The translations under genes and the position numbers were made by a program. Below are positions 8,602 through 17,159 of a DNA stretch of 64,000 nt, one piece after another (positions within the stretch are counted from its first letter, which is position 1; each line of letters begins with the position of its first letter). Under the pieces are notes generated by a model. That model saw only the letters and a list, made by a program, of their open reading frames with translations. It searched no databases and was not told the DNA's origin. Source of the DNA: Paenibacillus sp. FSL H8-0079 (lineage in GTDB: Bacteria; Bacillota; Bacilli; Paenibacillales; Paenibacillaceae); the NCBI RefSeq assembly GCF_037991315.1, contig NZ_CP150300.1, positions 3,596,001 to 3,660,000 of the forward strand. Reading direction: 5' to 3'.

Positions 8602-9426
8602 TCATTTACGTTGTTCAACCCTAACTTGAATCTCAGTCAAGTATTGGTCTGACATCATCGTATCACGATTATCAATTTCGTAAACTTCGAAAGGGTCTCC
8701 TAAAAGGGAAAGATCATTCTCTTTTGCATACTTCACAACTTCCATTACCTTTTCATAACTTTGTTCATAGCTGCCACGGTAATGGAGTGATAAATAATCT
8801 CCCGCAGGAAGAAAATAATCAAAATCTAAGGTATCGGTACACTCAGAATCAAAAATAAAAAAGACAGAATGGAAGACACCTTTAATTCCCTGGCTTACCT
8901 CGTGTAAGGATATAGATGCACCGTATAATTGATTGCTCAGATCGGTAATGTACGCGTTATGAATCCGGTGTAGCATTTTAATGGCATAATCCATTTCTTC
9001 ATCCCTGGTGATCCGTTCATCAAACTTCAAACAAGGACGATTCGGTAACGTTTTAATAGAAAATACACCCGTTTCAATGTTCATCGCTGCAGTAATCACA
9101 TCGATTCTATTTTTTAAAATATTTTGTCTTGATTCAAGTTTGGCCGTTCGATCACGTATCAATTCCTGCTCTTGATATAATAATTCAAGTGTGGTCTCAA
9201 TACTCTGTTTATCCAGATATTCTCTAATTTGATCCATTGTAAAATCTAACTCACGCAAATCACGTATAATATTTAATTTATATATGTCATGTAGGCTATA
9301 TAATCGATATCCATTTTTATCACGACGAGGGATCAATAAACCTAGTTTTTCGTAATAACGTAAGGAGTCTACACCAATTCCATATAGTTGTGATATTTCT
9401 TTGATTTTGTAATTATTTTTAATCAT
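8602..9426 (-). CDS. MerR-family regulator with effector-binding domain (BmrR-like)
   Basis: 274 residues. N-terminal MerR winged helix (KIKEISQLYGIGVDSLRYYE, then LGLLIPRRDKNGYRLYS), a dimerising coiled coil at about 75-115, and a C-terminal GyrI/BmrR-like ligand domain (SLHYRGSYEQSYEKVMEVVK). Such proteins activate drug-efflux or detoxification genes from promoters with long spacers when bound to cationic or aromatic drugs. It is followed on the minus strand only by intergenic DNA and preceded by a GNAT gene at 9456 in the same direction; the 29-base spacing suggests one transcript. Confidence 0.85.
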   Translation of the reverse strand: MIKNNYKIKEISQLYGIGVDSLRYYEKLGLLIPRRDKNGYRLYSLHDIYKLNIIRDLRELDFTMDQIREYLDKQSIETTLELLYQEQELIRDRTAKLESRQNILKNRIDVITAAMNIETGVFSIKTLPNRPCLKFDERITRDEEMDYAIKMLHRIHNAYITDLSNQLYGASISLHEVSQGIKGVFHSVFFIFDSECTDTLDFDYFLPAGDYLSLHYRGSYEQSYEKVMEVVKYAKENDLSLLGDPFEVYEIDNRDTMMSDQYLTEIQVRVEQRK

Positions 9427-9455
9427 CGTATCTCCTCATAGTCAGCTCTTCTTAT

Positions 9456-9977
9456 TTAATTATGGATTACAGCCACGTCGTACACTTCTTTATACAGGAC
9501 ATGTCTTACTTTTTCAAATTCAATGGAAGACAAATGATCCGGAAAGCTCATTATCTTCAGGGGCAAAGGCTTAAACCCTGTACGAAGTGGCGGCTGAACG
9601 TAAGGAAATTCACATAACTGAAACCCTAATCGTTTGTAAAATCCTATCCTTCTCTGATTTATCTCATTCATGGGTAACTCAACTTCTAATACAATCGGCA
9701 GAGTTGCTTGTTCCATAAAACGCTCCATGAGCTTTTTACCGATGCCTCCGCCGCGGATACTAGAAGAGACTGCCACATTTTCAACATAACTGAATTCATC
9801 GAACTTCCAGCCTGCAAGGAATCCAATCACATTTTGCTGTTCATTTTTCTCTGTAAGGAGAGAATAACGTGGATGAGTTAGTAGCAGCTTTTGTTCTTGA
9901 TAGTCCCGGTATTCGGCTTCGGGGAAGGACTCCTTCATAATATCGAAAACTTGATCAAAAATTTGAATATTGTTCAT
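9456..9977 (-). CDS. GNAT-family N-acetyltransferase
   Basis: 173 residues from ATG 9977, chosen because GGGAGTGG ends 5 bases upstream; a TTG at 9992 is also in frame but lies inside that ribosome site. The acetyl-CoA motif is present (VENVAVSSSIRGGGIGKKLM), followed by GFYKRLGFQLCEF, the usual GNAT ending. The substrate is not predictable. It is cotranscribed upstream of the MerR gene. Confidence 0.8.
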   Translation of the reverse strand: MNNIQIFDQVFDIMKESFPEAEYRDYQEQKLLLTHPRYSLLTEKNEQQNVIGFLAGWKFDEFSYVENVAVSSSIRGGGIGKKLMERFMEQATLPIVLEVELPMNEINQRRIGFYKRLGFQLCEFPYVQPPLRTGFKPLPLKIMSFPDHLSSIEFEKVRHVLYKEVYDVAVIHN

Positions 9978-10118
9978 TCTAACCACTCCCAAACATCTTA
10001 ATCGAATAACATCACGATAAACCCTAGTATCGTACCAGAGTCAAATGTTAGTCATTAAACTGATGCATGAAATGAGAATGTTTTTTGAAATCAATGTAAA
10101 TTTAACTGGAAGTAATAT

Positions 10119-10205
10119 CTAAAGCAATTGTCGAAAGAAGAATTGGATAAAATATACATCCAACCTATCGGAGGACGATCGGTGTATAAAGTAAAAGCAA
10201 AATAA
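10119..10205 (+). pseudogene. 3' end of a decayed gene
   Basis: The frame from 10119 reads LKQLSKEELDKIYIQPIGGR then SVYKVKAK and stop. It looks like a genuine protein C-terminus, but an in-frame stop lies directly upstream and no start is available. Its stop codon overlaps a perfect terminator hairpin, as a real gene end would. Family not recognised. Confidence 0.35.
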
Positions 10206-10235
10206 GGGCCATCCTGCGAAGGATGGCCCTTTAAA
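10204..10235. terminator. Rho-independent terminator
   Basis: Perfect 12-bp stem AAGGGCCATCCT/AGGATGGCCCTT with a GCGA loop. It can serve both the decayed plus-strand gene and the TetR gene that ends at 10260 on the minus strand. Confidence 0.8.
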
Positions 10236-10259
10236 CTTGCCGTTACAGACAGCGGCCCT

Positions 10260-10805
10260 TTAAGAATAGGGCGTAATCCCTTTTGAATATAGGTTCTCCA
10301 CTACCTTGAAAAACTCTTCTGAAGATAAATCCTTTTCACGCTGAAGCCAAAGACGAAATAAAGAAAGGGAAGTTGTCAGGTAAAACTCAATGAAGTATGG
10401 CGTTAAGAAATGGTTTTGCGGAACGTTAAATGTTAATTGATCCAAAGTGATTTCTTTTTTTAAGCGTTTTAAAAAACTAGCACTTCCATAATCACCCAAA
10501 AGGGCATTAAGAACCAGGAGATGCTCTCTTTTGTCCAGACAATAGAGCGTATCTTGAACCATATGCATCGAAAGCTCTTTATTCGCCAATTCTTTTTTCA
10601 TGTCATTTAACAGGTCGTTTTCAACAGAGTCTAACAATGCGTAAATGTCCGTAAAGTACTGATAAAAGGTACTGCGGTTATATCCTGACTTATTCGCAAT
10701 TTCCTGAATCGAAATTTTCTCAATCGGCTTTTGGCTATATAACTCACAAAAAACTTCTACAAACGTTTGTCTTGTTTTCTCCGTTATTTGGGGTTGCTTT
10801 TTCAT
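10260..10805 (-). CDS. TetR-family transcriptional regulator
   Basis: 181 residues from ATG 10805, chosen because AGGAGG sits 5 bases before it; a longer in-frame version starting at 10844 has none. The N-terminal helix-turn-helix is clear (PIEKISIQEIANKSGYNRST then FYQYFTDIYALLDSVE, about residues 20-55). The C-terminal half resembles the TetR_C domain of Firmicute DhaS/AcrR types. Divergent from the ketopantoate-reductase-like gene at 10954, with a palindrome between, so it probably represses that gene and itself. Confidence 0.85.
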   Translation of the reverse strand: MKKQPQITEKTRQTFVEVFCELYSQKPIEKISIQEIANKSGYNRSTFYQYFTDIYALLDSVENDLLNDMKKELANKELSMHMVQDTLYCLDKREHLLVLNALLGDYGSASFLKRLKKEITLDQLTFNVPQNHFLTPYFIEFYLTTSLSLFRLWLQREKDLSSEEFFKVVENLYSKGITPYS

Positions 10806-10899
10806 AACTACCTCCTGCATGTGAATAAGAGTATCATCCGACAAATACTAAAAAACTGATGGTTGATCAAGATATAATGGAGATTTATAATCACATCAT

Positions 10900-10911
10900 A
10901 CAACACGTTGT
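10900..10911. promoter_or_regulatory. candidate TetR operator
   Basis: ACAAC-AC-GTTGT dyad in the 148-bp divergent spacer, 43 bases before the start at 10954. Confidence 0.4.
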
Positions 10912-10953
10912 CTGATAATCAAAAAGAAATGTTAATACGTAGGGGTGGTTTTA

Positions 10954-11877
10954 ATGTCAGCAAAACAAGATAGAATTTTGATTTTTGGTGCAGGTGTCAT
11001 CGGGAGCATGTACGCCATTAAGCTTATTGAAGCAGGGTTTGACGTTACCCTGTTCGCACATTCTAATCGATTTACATCATTAAGAGAAAATGGCCTACAA
11101 TATTCAGAAAAAGGTACAGTTAGATCGATACCAGTGAATGTCATTGATACGCTCGAACATGACGATGTATACGATTTTATTTTCGTTACTGTTCGTTATG
11201 ATCGGTCCGAATCAGCGTTGTTAGCGCTAAAAGATAATCAAAGCAAAAATATAGTTACAATGACTAGTAACTCAATTGGATTCTCTTCGTGGCTGGATAT
11301 CGTAGGAGATAGACTTTTACCAGCTTTTCCCGGCTTCGGTGGACAAATTAAAGATGGAGTATTACATGCTCGATTTCTGCCAAAAGTTATAGTGGCAACT
11401 GTATTTGGAGAAATTAATGGTGCAGTGACAGAACGCATAGAAAACCTCAAAAAAATATTTAAAACAGCAAAACTTCCTTACGTTATTAAAAAGGATATGC
11501 AAGCGTATCTAATCACACATTCGGTATCAGACATTGCCATGTTAAGCTTTTTGCATTCTGAAAATAAGATCATTGACCAAAAAACAGCCAGAACCAGAAA
11601 AACGGCACGTAAAATAACTGTCACTTTAAAAGCGTATCTAAGGGCAATACAACAAGCTGGCGTTTCAATTGATCCACCCATGCTTAAAATGGTACTAAAA
11701 TTCCCAAACTTATTTTTGGATCTTTTCTTTATGACATGGCTACGAACTAAGATGGTTCGGGATATGATGTTGCCGGATTATGCGAATAGTGCTAACAATG
11801 AGATTGTGCACCTGAGTAATGATTTAATGAAGTTTTTAAGTCAAAATAAGATCAAAACAGAAATACATGTTCAATAA
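10954..11877 (+). CDS. ketopantoate reductase family protein (ApbA/PanE-like)
   Basis: 307 residues from ATG 10954, preceded by AGGGGTGG. The N-terminal Rossmann motif is intact (ILIFGAGVIGSMYAIKLIEA), followed by the RYDRSESAL and MTSNSIGF segments typical of the NADP domain of the family. The C-terminal half is helical but lacks an obvious pantothenate-type substrate site, so a reductase of another 2-keto acid or a non-pantothenate role is likely. Probably regulated by the divergent TetR. A terminator follows at 11908. Confidence 0.75.
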   Translation: MSAKQDRILIFGAGVIGSMYAIKLIEAGFDVTLFAHSNRFTSLRENGLQYSEKGTVRSIPVNVIDTLEHDDVYDFIFVTVRYDRSESALLALKDNQSKNIVTMTSNSIGFSSWLDIVGDRLLPAFPGFGGQIKDGVLHARFLPKVIVATVFGEINGAVTERIENLKKIFKTAKLPYVIKKDMQAYLITHSVSDIAMLSFLHSENKIIDQKTARTRKTARKITVTLKAYLRAIQQAGVSIDPPMLKMVLKFPNLFLDLFFMTWLRTKMVRDMMLPDYANSANNEIVHLSNDLMKFLSQNKIKTEIHVQ

Positions 11878-11907
11878 TTTTTAGTAGGGAACTTCTTGAA
11901 ATAGGTA

Positions 11908-11945
11908 AAAGGATCAGGCTTATTTAGCACGATCCTTTGTTATTT
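11908..11945 (+). terminator. Rho-independent terminator
   Basis: AAAGGATC/GATCCTTT stem (11908-11915, 11931-11938) followed by a T-rich tract. Confidence 0.7.
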
Positions 11946-11985
11946 TAATTTTTTTGCTAAACTAACTAATCTAGACTAGACTTTT

Positions 11986-12257
11986 ATTGATTATTCGGAT
12001 GAAGAAATATCTGGAAATAAAGATGGTGCCATAATAAAATTGAAATTCAGTTTCCCTGTTGGTGAGATTGGTAGAGCATTAAACGCTGATGTAAGTTTCG
12101 ATAAGACCAACAATGTCATTAGTATTGAGAGTAAGAATGATACTGTAACAAGTAGTACCAATGGGAATTTTTAGAATATGATAGTCAATTTGAAACTGAA
12201 TTAGGATTAAGAATTAGTTATCATACAGTAGATGGAGAAAAATCACCTCTAAATTAA
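11986..12257 (+). pseudogene. remnant of a stalk-domain (copper amine oxidase N-like) protein
   Basis: The frame at 11986 encodes FPVGEIGRALNADVSFDKTN then NVISIES, the signature of a stalk domain (compare the intact gene at 24272). It ends in a stop at 12172. Coding sense continues in the next frame from 12171 (LEYDSQFETELGLRISYHTV) to a stop at 12255, so one frameshift separates two parts. No start or signal peptide remains. The gene is a decayed fragment. Confidence 0.55.
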
Positions 12258-12462
12258 AAGATTCAAGCGAAAAGAGTTTAATCAAAAAATAACACATTGG
12301 TCCATATGATTTCGGGATTTAATCGAAGGTTTTATTTTTTAAAAATCACTTTATTCCATATTGTGATAACAATCGCAACATAATGAGAAGAACGATCAAG
12401 GAGATAAGAAAAAAACAGGATAACTCTTCTCAGAAATGGTGGGGGAGTAGTGTAGTTTAGAG

Positions 12463-12714
12463 TTAATCTTCTGAACTAGTGAGTAGAAATTTTCCGATAA
12501 TATTCTCGTTGCTATCGTACAAGTTTATATACTTATCGACTTTTGGTTCATTCATACTCTGTATTGCTTCTTCGGGAGTTTGTGGCAAATCTTGATTCAT
12601 ATCTGAAGTCTTGATGTAACCTTCGGTTCCGCCTACACCAAAAGCCTTAACTAGATCTAATTCAGTTTCATCATGATAAATAAATGAACCATAGGTTTCG
12701 TAATTGTAAACCAT
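12463..12714 (-). CDS. small hypothetical protein, possibly a truncated C-terminal domain
   Basis: 83 residues. The segment GYIKTSDMNQDLPQTPEEAI ... KYINLYDSNENIIGKF looks like the C-terminal tail found on some secreted or BlaR1-linked Firmicute proteins, where an SH3-like piece is followed by TPEEAI and an LYDxxG strand. There is no signal peptide and only a weak purine stretch (AAAAGGA, about 12 bases) before the ATG. An upstream in-frame stop excludes a longer form. It may be the surviving end of a larger gene. Confidence 0.45.
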   Translation of the reverse strand: MVYNYETYGSFIYHDETELDLVKAFGVGGTEGYIKTSDMNQDLPQTPEEAIQSMNEPKVDKYINLYDSNENIIGKFLLTSSED

Positions 12715-12822
12715 TTCTAGGAAAAAATCCTTTTACAATCATTGTCAGTACGTTATAATACAATCACCAGCTTGATTACCCAACAAAGTGAAATATTGTA
12801 ATTAAATATTGGAGGTATGGTT

Positions 12823-12969
12823 ATGGTCAAGAAGAAAATTTCCAAAGCCCTCAGCGCAGCTTTAGTCGTTTCTATGCTGGCTACTGGCGTGATCGTCGCT
12901 ATCCAAGGTAATACAACGTTAGAGGTAGCGAAGTCAGCAGGGGATAAAAAGGTTGAAGTTATTAAATGA
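12823..12969 (+). CDS. 48-residue exported peptide precursor
   Basis: From ATG 12823, with TTGGAGG 7 bases upstream. The N-terminus is a textbook signal peptide: MVKKKISK, then a hydrophobic run ALSAALVVSMLATGVIVAI, and a short polar tail ending KKVEVIK. The gene is followed directly by a perfect 14-bp hairpin. It could be a secreted signalling peptide of the Phr kind or the first codons of a truncated secreted protein; no Rap-like gene is adjacent, so the signalling reading is only a possibility. Confidence 0.45.
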   Translation: MVKKKISKALSAALVVSMLATGVIVAIQGNTTLEVAKSAGDKKVEVIK

Positions 12970-12973
12970 AGAA

Positions 12974-13008
12974 GCGACACTTTAACCTCAGCTCGGTTAA
13001 AGTGTCGC
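12974..13008 (+). terminator. strong hairpin after the small exported peptide
   Basis: Perfect 14-bp arms GCGACACTTTAACC/GGTTAAAGTGTCGC with a 7-base loop, but no T tract; the T tract is supplied by the next hairpin at 13031. Confidence 0.6.
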
Positions 13009-13057
13009 GGACAAGAACATATTCCCATTGAAGTCGCTATCTTAGCGACTTTTTTTG
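13009..13057 (+). repeat. partial copy of the dispersed GGACAAGAAC repeat (terminator module)
   Basis: GGACAAGAACATATTCCCAT runs into the AAGTCGCTA/TAGCGACTT hairpin and seven T. It matches the first module of the full copies at 34711 and 40362, then ends. Confidence 0.8.
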
Positions 13058-13101
13058 TTACAATTCCCAAGTCTGTTCATAAAGAACGGATGACTACCGT
13101 A

Positions 13102-13854
13102 TTACCAAGGCAGTTCTGTATCCATATGGAAGAACTTTCCTGTTGGTCCGTCCGCAGGCAACGTGGCAAGCATTACGCTTGTCTTCCCGCCATCTTCAAG
13201 ATCCATATCAGCGTATTTTCCGCCCAGTGGAGTCTTCACCCAGCCAGGATAAGCCGAATTCACTTTAATTGGTGTATCCTTCAGCTCATGTGCAAGATGG
13301 GTCGTAAAGGTATTCATTGCCGCCTTCGAGGCATCGTAAGCAAGAAGCTTGACATCATAAATTTGAGCCTCGGGATTGGAATGGAGTGTATTCGATCCAA
13401 GCGCACTGGATACGTTAACAATTCTTCCGGCTGGCGCTTTGCGAATTAACGGCAGCAGTAGTTGAGTTAATTCAACCATACTGAAGAAATTGGCATCGAA
13501 GGTTTCACGCATAACGCTCGGCGAAACGGTACTTGTTTCATTCATCGGTGAAAGATCTTCGATCTCGATCTGTATCCCAGCATTATTAATCAACATATCA
13601 AGCTTACCGTACCGCTGTTCGAAAAAATTGTAAGCAACTTGAAGGTCTTCGGCTAGATTGACGTCCAATTTGATATTCTCCGCTTGGATTCCCTCCGAAC
13701 GAAGTGTATCCACAGCAACCTTACCTTTCTCCAAATCGCGCGACCCAATAACGACCGTGGCGCCAAGCTTACCTAATTGACGTGCTGTCTCCAATCCAAT
13801 ACCACGATTTCCTCCAGTTACAAAAGCAACTTTACCATCCATGTTTATAGTCAT
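13102..13854 (-). CDS. short-chain dehydrogenase/reductase
   Basis: 250 residues, classical SDR. NAD(P) motif TGGNRGIG, structural NNAG, catalytic Ser in NVSSALG and YDASK (Tyr-x3-Lys) are all present. The ending FFHMDTELPW is complete. Such enzymes reduce aldehydes or ketones with NADPH; the substrate is unknown. AAGGGG precedes the ATG. A minus-strand promoter with a GATCGTTC operator lies at 14142, so transcription may start about 290 bases upstream. Confidence 0.85.
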   Translation of the reverse strand: MTINMDGKVAFVTGGNRGIGLETARQLGKLGATVVIGSRDLEKGKVAVDTLRSEGIQAENIKLDVNLAEDLQVAYNFFEQRYGKLDMLINNAGIQIEIEDLSPMNETSTVSPSVMRETFDANFFSMVELTQLLLPLIRKAPAGRIVNVSSALGSNTLHSNPEAQIYDVKLLAYDASKAAMNTFTTHLAHELKDTPIKVNSAYPGWVKTPLGGKYADMDLEDGGKTSVMLATLPADGPTGKFFHMDTELPW

Positions 13855-13974
13855 TTTTAAATTCCCCTTTGAGATTTATTTTATACAGTTCTTTGACTTA
13901 GCCTTGATGATTTTAAGATTGATTTTAAGATTAGCATCGCACCTAAAATGAATGCCCCTTTTGATTAAATTCAA

Positions 13975-13986
13975 GAACAATCATTC
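13975..13986. promoter_or_regulatory. GAACGATCGTTC-like operator upstream of the SDR gene
   Basis: GAACAATCATTC, two mismatches from the consensus, 121 bases upstream of the minus-strand SDR start. The copy at 18265 in front of the other SDR gene differs by one base. Confidence 0.45.
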
Positions 13987-14141
13987 TAATTATGTTAAAA
14001 TTTTAGCCCAGGACTGCTAAAGTTGTAGCTTCTTCTGTGAATGCACTTGCCCTGGAAAAGCTCTTCTATGGAAGTTTTTCGATTACTTCTCGCCATAATC
14101 ATTCTCACGCTTTTTGCTGCACCACCCCTGTCTTCAAATTC

Positions 14142-14170
14142 ATATTATCATATCGAGAACGATCGGTAAA
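14142..14170 (-). promoter_or_regulatory. minus-strand promoter with overlapping operator
   Basis: Reading the minus strand: TTTACC (14165-14170), 17-base spacer, TAATAT (14142-14147). The spacer begins with GATCGTTC, the same layout as the promoter at 18130. It points toward the SDR gene. Confidence 0.5.
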
Positions 14171-14228
14171 GTATTTTTTTAATTTAGCTGTACCCCTTAT
14201 CAATGGAGGTTTACCGATTGCACCGTAA

Positions 14229-14285
14229 AAACAAACAACCGTCTCTTGTACACTAATGTGTGGAGAGGCGGTTGTTTGTTTTGTA
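14229..14285. terminator. long hairpin between convergent units
   Basis: AAACAAACAACCG and its complement CGGTTGTTTGTTT close a stem extended by GTCTC/GAGAG-type pairs; A and T runs flank it on both sides. It likely terminates the TetR gene ending at 14395 on the minus strand. Confidence 0.65.
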
Positions 14286-14394
14286 TAGAGAATGAAATCG
14301 TGATGAATTTGAGAAGCTCCAAAAAGGGTCTAGACATTCTTGGTTTTAGAGAGAGTTCTTTTCGACTTTTTCGAATCCAACTAGAGGTTTGGAT

Positions 14395-14943
14395 TCATAG
14401 ACCCTGTTTGATTAGACTCCAGATGCGTTCAAACCTGTCCTGATAGTCTGGTAAATTCCAGGATTCTTTGAAGGACGGGAGGCTAAACACGGCAAACGCA
14501 GAGAGAATCGCTTCTGCCCGTTCCATGTGGGGATCCTGATAGTCCATGAAGCCGTCAATAATTTGGTAGGAATCCCAGAGAACGTCACGTAATACCAGTG
14601 GATTGCTGTCAACATATTGTGTATTCAAGGCGAACATTTTGGCATTCTCGTTATAGGCACGTTTTTTTGCGTTAGCAAATGCCCAAAGCCAATCGTGGAG
14701 CAATTCCTGTGGATTAGCCATAGTAGTCATGTCTATTTTGATTTGTTCTGAAATCATCCGGTTGAACCAGCTCTTCGACACAGCTGCCCAGAGCTCTTGC
14801 TTATTTTTAAAGTGTTTATAAAGCGCTGCGTGGGTGATACTTAATTCATCCGCAATTTGAGAGAGGGTCACTTCAGTTTTTTCCGTGCGTTCAATTAACG
14901 CTTCCGCTGTTTCAATAATGAGCTCTTGTGTGATTTTAGCCAC
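14395..14943 (-). CDS. TetR-family regulator of the oxidoreductase operon
   Basis: 182 residues from GTG 14943. This start is preferred because AGAAGGG lies upstream and the TetR fold begins right after it (AKITQELIIETAEALIERTE); the longer in-frame reading from 15069 adds residues with no domain sense. Helix-turn-helix: TLSQIADELSITHAALYKHF then KNKQELWAAV. The C-terminal domain is TetR_C-like. It is divergent from three genes starting at 15129, and repeated GTAAC/GTTAC half-sites fill the spacer, so it almost certainly represses that operon. Confidence 0.85.
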   Translation of the reverse strand: MAKITQELIIETAEALIERTEKTEVTLSQIADELSITHAALYKHFKNKQELWAAVSKSWFNRMISEQIKIDMTTMANPQELLHDWLWAFANAKKRAYNENAKMFALNTQYVDSNPLVLRDVLWDSYQIIDGFMDYQDPHMERAEAILSAFAVFSLPSFKESWNLPDYQDRFERIWSLIKQGL

Positions 14944-15023
14944 TTTGCTGCCAACCCTTCTTTCTTCATTACATCCCAATAATCGTTTATACACCTGCCT
15001 GTATTTTAGCATACAGAACAATG

Positions 15024-15104
15024 AGTAACAATTGTTGACTTTTGTAACCTCTGGCATTATGCTTGTCACACAAGTTACAAAAACAAATAAATGTTACTTG
15101 TTAT
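15024..15104 (+). promoter_or_regulatory. promoter and GTAAC-type operators of the oxidoreductase operon
   Basis: Promoter TTGACT (15035-15040), 17 bases, TATGCT (15058-15063). TTTTGTAAC inside the spacer pairs with GTTACAAAA near 15072-15080. Further half-sites are seen in GTAACAATTGTTGAC at about 15025 and GTTACTTGTTA at about 15094. A TetR dimer binding these would cover the -35 and spacer. Confidence 0.6.
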
Positions 15105-15128
15105 TCAGCGCATAGGAGGCTATTCATT

Positions 15129-16130
15129 ATGAAAGCAGCACAAATTAACAAATACTCAAAAAAGTTCATAGTAGAAATTAATGATATTCCAGTCCCAGAT
15201 ATAAATGATAACGAAGTCTTGGTCAAGGTGAAAGCGGCGGCGGTTAATCATTTAGAATTACTCATCGGTACTGGAAGTGTGAAGCTGATTCAGGATTATG
15301 AGTTCCCTTTGACCCTGGGTAATGAGCTGACAGGTGTTATTGAAAAGATTGGTAAGAACGTCCAGGGATTTAAAGTTGGCGATGCAATTTACTCACGCCT
15401 GCCACTACAAAAAATCGGTGCCTTTGCGGAATACGCAGCGATTCATGCGGATGCCATCGGGCACTTGCCCGCTAATCTCGATTTTGTAACTGGTGCTGCT
15501 GCGCCACTAACAGGATTGACTGCTTATCAAGGTTTGCATGAAGAATTGGCTGCCAAAGCTGGCGAAAGCGTGTTTATCCCCGGGGGTTCTGGTTCATTTG
15601 GCCAAATGGCCATTCCTATCGCAAAAAGCATGGGGCTGCGGGTCATCGTTAGTGGAAATCCGCAAGCACGTGAACGGACAATGGCGACTGGAGCAGACCA
15701 ATATATTGATTACACGACTGAGAATTATTGGGAACAGCTTAGTAATGTAGATTATGTGATGGATACGTTGGGACCAAGCGAATTTGATCATGAACTTTCC
15801 ATTATTAAATCAGGAGGTCGCCTTCTTTCTCTGCGGACCGGCCCTAACAAACGTTTCGCCGAACATATGGGATTGCCAGGTTGGAAACAAAAGCTCTTCA
15901 CCATTGCCGGGGCTAAGTATGATCACAAAGCGAAGAAAAAGAAGATTCAATATCATTTCATTTTTGTTCGCAGTGATGGTGAACAATTAAAGAAAATCAC
16001 CAAGATTATTGAAGATAACGGGATTGTACCAGCGGTGGACCCCACTGAATTCCACATTGAAGATATTAATGAGGCTCTGAAGCTTGTTGCAACTGGTCAT
16101 CCTAAAGGAAAAGTCATTATCCGATTTTAA
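15129..16130 (+). CDS. NADP-dependent quinone oxidoreductase-like protein (zinc-free MDR)
   Basis: 333 residues from ATG 15129 (AGGAGG 9 bases upstream). Medium-chain dehydrogenase fold: GroES-like N-terminal half (VNHLELLIGTGSV ... LTLGNELTGVIEKIGKNVQG) and a Rossmann half with PGGSGSFGQMAIPIAKSMGL. The zinc ligands of alcohol dehydrogenases are absent, as in quinone oxidoreductases. It heads a three-gene operon and is a paralogue of the next gene (similar length and motif positions), so the pair arose by tandem duplication. Probable role: reduction of reactive quinones or enals under TetR control. Confidence 0.85.
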   Translation: MKAAQINKYSKKFIVEINDIPVPDINDNEVLVKVKAAAVNHLELLIGTGSVKLIQDYEFPLTLGNELTGVIEKIGKNVQGFKVGDAIYSRLPLQKIGAFAEYAAIHADAIGHLPANLDFVTGAAAPLTGLTAYQGLHEELAAKAGESVFIPGGSGSFGQMAIPIAKSMGLRVIVSGNPQARERTMATGADQYIDYTTENYWEQLSNVDYVMDTLGPSEFDHELSIIKSGGRLLSLRTGPNKRFAEHMGLPGWKQKLFTIAGAKYDHKAKKKKIQYHFIFVRSDGEQLKKITKIIEDNGIVPAVDPTEFHIEDINEALKLVATGHPKGKVIIRF

Positions 16131-16142
16131 GGAGAGCACCTA

Positions 16143-17156
16143 ATGAAAGCTGCACAAATTGCTGGATATTCCAAAACACTTGAAGTGGAAATCAACTCAA
16201 TCGATATTCCATCAATCACATCAACTCAGGTTCTGATTAAGACTAAGGTAGCGGGTGTTGATCCACACCTTGTTTTGGCGATTACAGGCAAAGTTAAGTT
16301 GTTTGATCACTACGACTTTCCATTGACTCTGGGCAACGAGTTGGCTGGAGTTGTGATCAACGTTGGCGCTAGTGTTATGGATTTTAAGGTGGGTGATCAC
16401 GTGTACACCATGCCACCGCTAGATAAGATGGGGGCGTTTGCCGAATATGTCGCAGTAGATGCGTCAATTGTGGCTAAGATGCCAGCCAATCTTTCCTTTA
16501 AAGAAGCAGCGGCCGTGCCATTGTCTGCTTTGACGATCATCCAAGCTCTAGATATTTTAGGTGCTCAACAAGGCAGTAAGTTATTTGTCTCTGGAGGTAC
16601 GGGAGGCTTTGGACAGATTGCCATACCTTACGCGAAGTCACAAGGACTGTTTGTGACCGTCAGTGGTAGTGGGTCTGCGCGTGATTTGGCCAATCGACTC
16701 GGTGCAGATGAGTTTATCGACTATGAAACGCAGGACTATACTCACATACGGAGAGACTATGATTATGTTATTGATACCCGTGGCGCCAGTGAAATTAGTA
16801 AACATCTGAAGCTACTAAAACCCGGTGGTACATTATTGGCGTTAAGCGCTGGTCCCAATGCCCGTTTCGCTAATCGAAGCACAGACTTGTCAACGGGGAA
16901 AAAGATTCTTTTCGGTTTACTGGGCTTGCCTTTTGATGGGCTAGCGAAATGGCATAAGAAGAGTTATGACTTTCTGTATGTACAGCCGAATGGTCAGCAA
17001 TTAACAGCTTTTACACAGTATCTTGAAAAAACAAACATCAAGCCGGTGATTGATTCCGAGTACACGTTTGACCAAGTGAATGCCGCGATTGCTAAAATTG
17101 CGACAGGACATAACCGAGGGAAAGTTCTGTTACAAGTAGAAGATGGAGGTCAATGA
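16143..17156 (+). CDS. second NADP-dependent quinone oxidoreductase-like protein
   Basis: 337 residues, start 12 bases after the previous stop, with AAGGAGAG as ribosome site. Same architecture as its neighbour: LTLGNELAGVVINVGASVMD in the N-terminal half, SGGTGGFGQIAIPYAKSQGL as the NADP loop, and a shared ending (ATGHNRGKVLLQV compared with ATGHPKGKVIIRF). Zinc ligands are missing. The two copies may act on different substrates or form a heterodimer; this cannot be settled from sequence. Confidence 0.85.
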   Translation: MKAAQIAGYSKTLEVEINSIDIPSITSTQVLIKTKVAGVDPHLVLAITGKVKLFDHYDFPLTLGNELAGVVINVGASVMDFKVGDHVYTMPPLDKMGAFAEYVAVDASIVAKMPANLSFKEAAAVPLSALTIIQALDILGAQQGSKLFVSGGTGGFGQIAIPYAKSQGLFVTVSGSGSARDLANRLGADEFIDYETQDYTHIRRDYDYVIDTRGASEISKHLKLLKPGGTLLALSAGPNARFANRSTDLSTGKKILFGLLGLPFDGLAKWHKKSYDFLYVQPNGQQLTAFTQYLEKTNIKPVIDSEYTFDQVNAAIAKIATGHNRGKVLLQVEDGGQ

Positions 17157-17159
17157 ATT

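Noticed and set aside
14037..14228. 63-codon plus-strand frame
   Set aside because: It lies antisense to the SDR promoter region, has no ribosome site, and reads over the operator.
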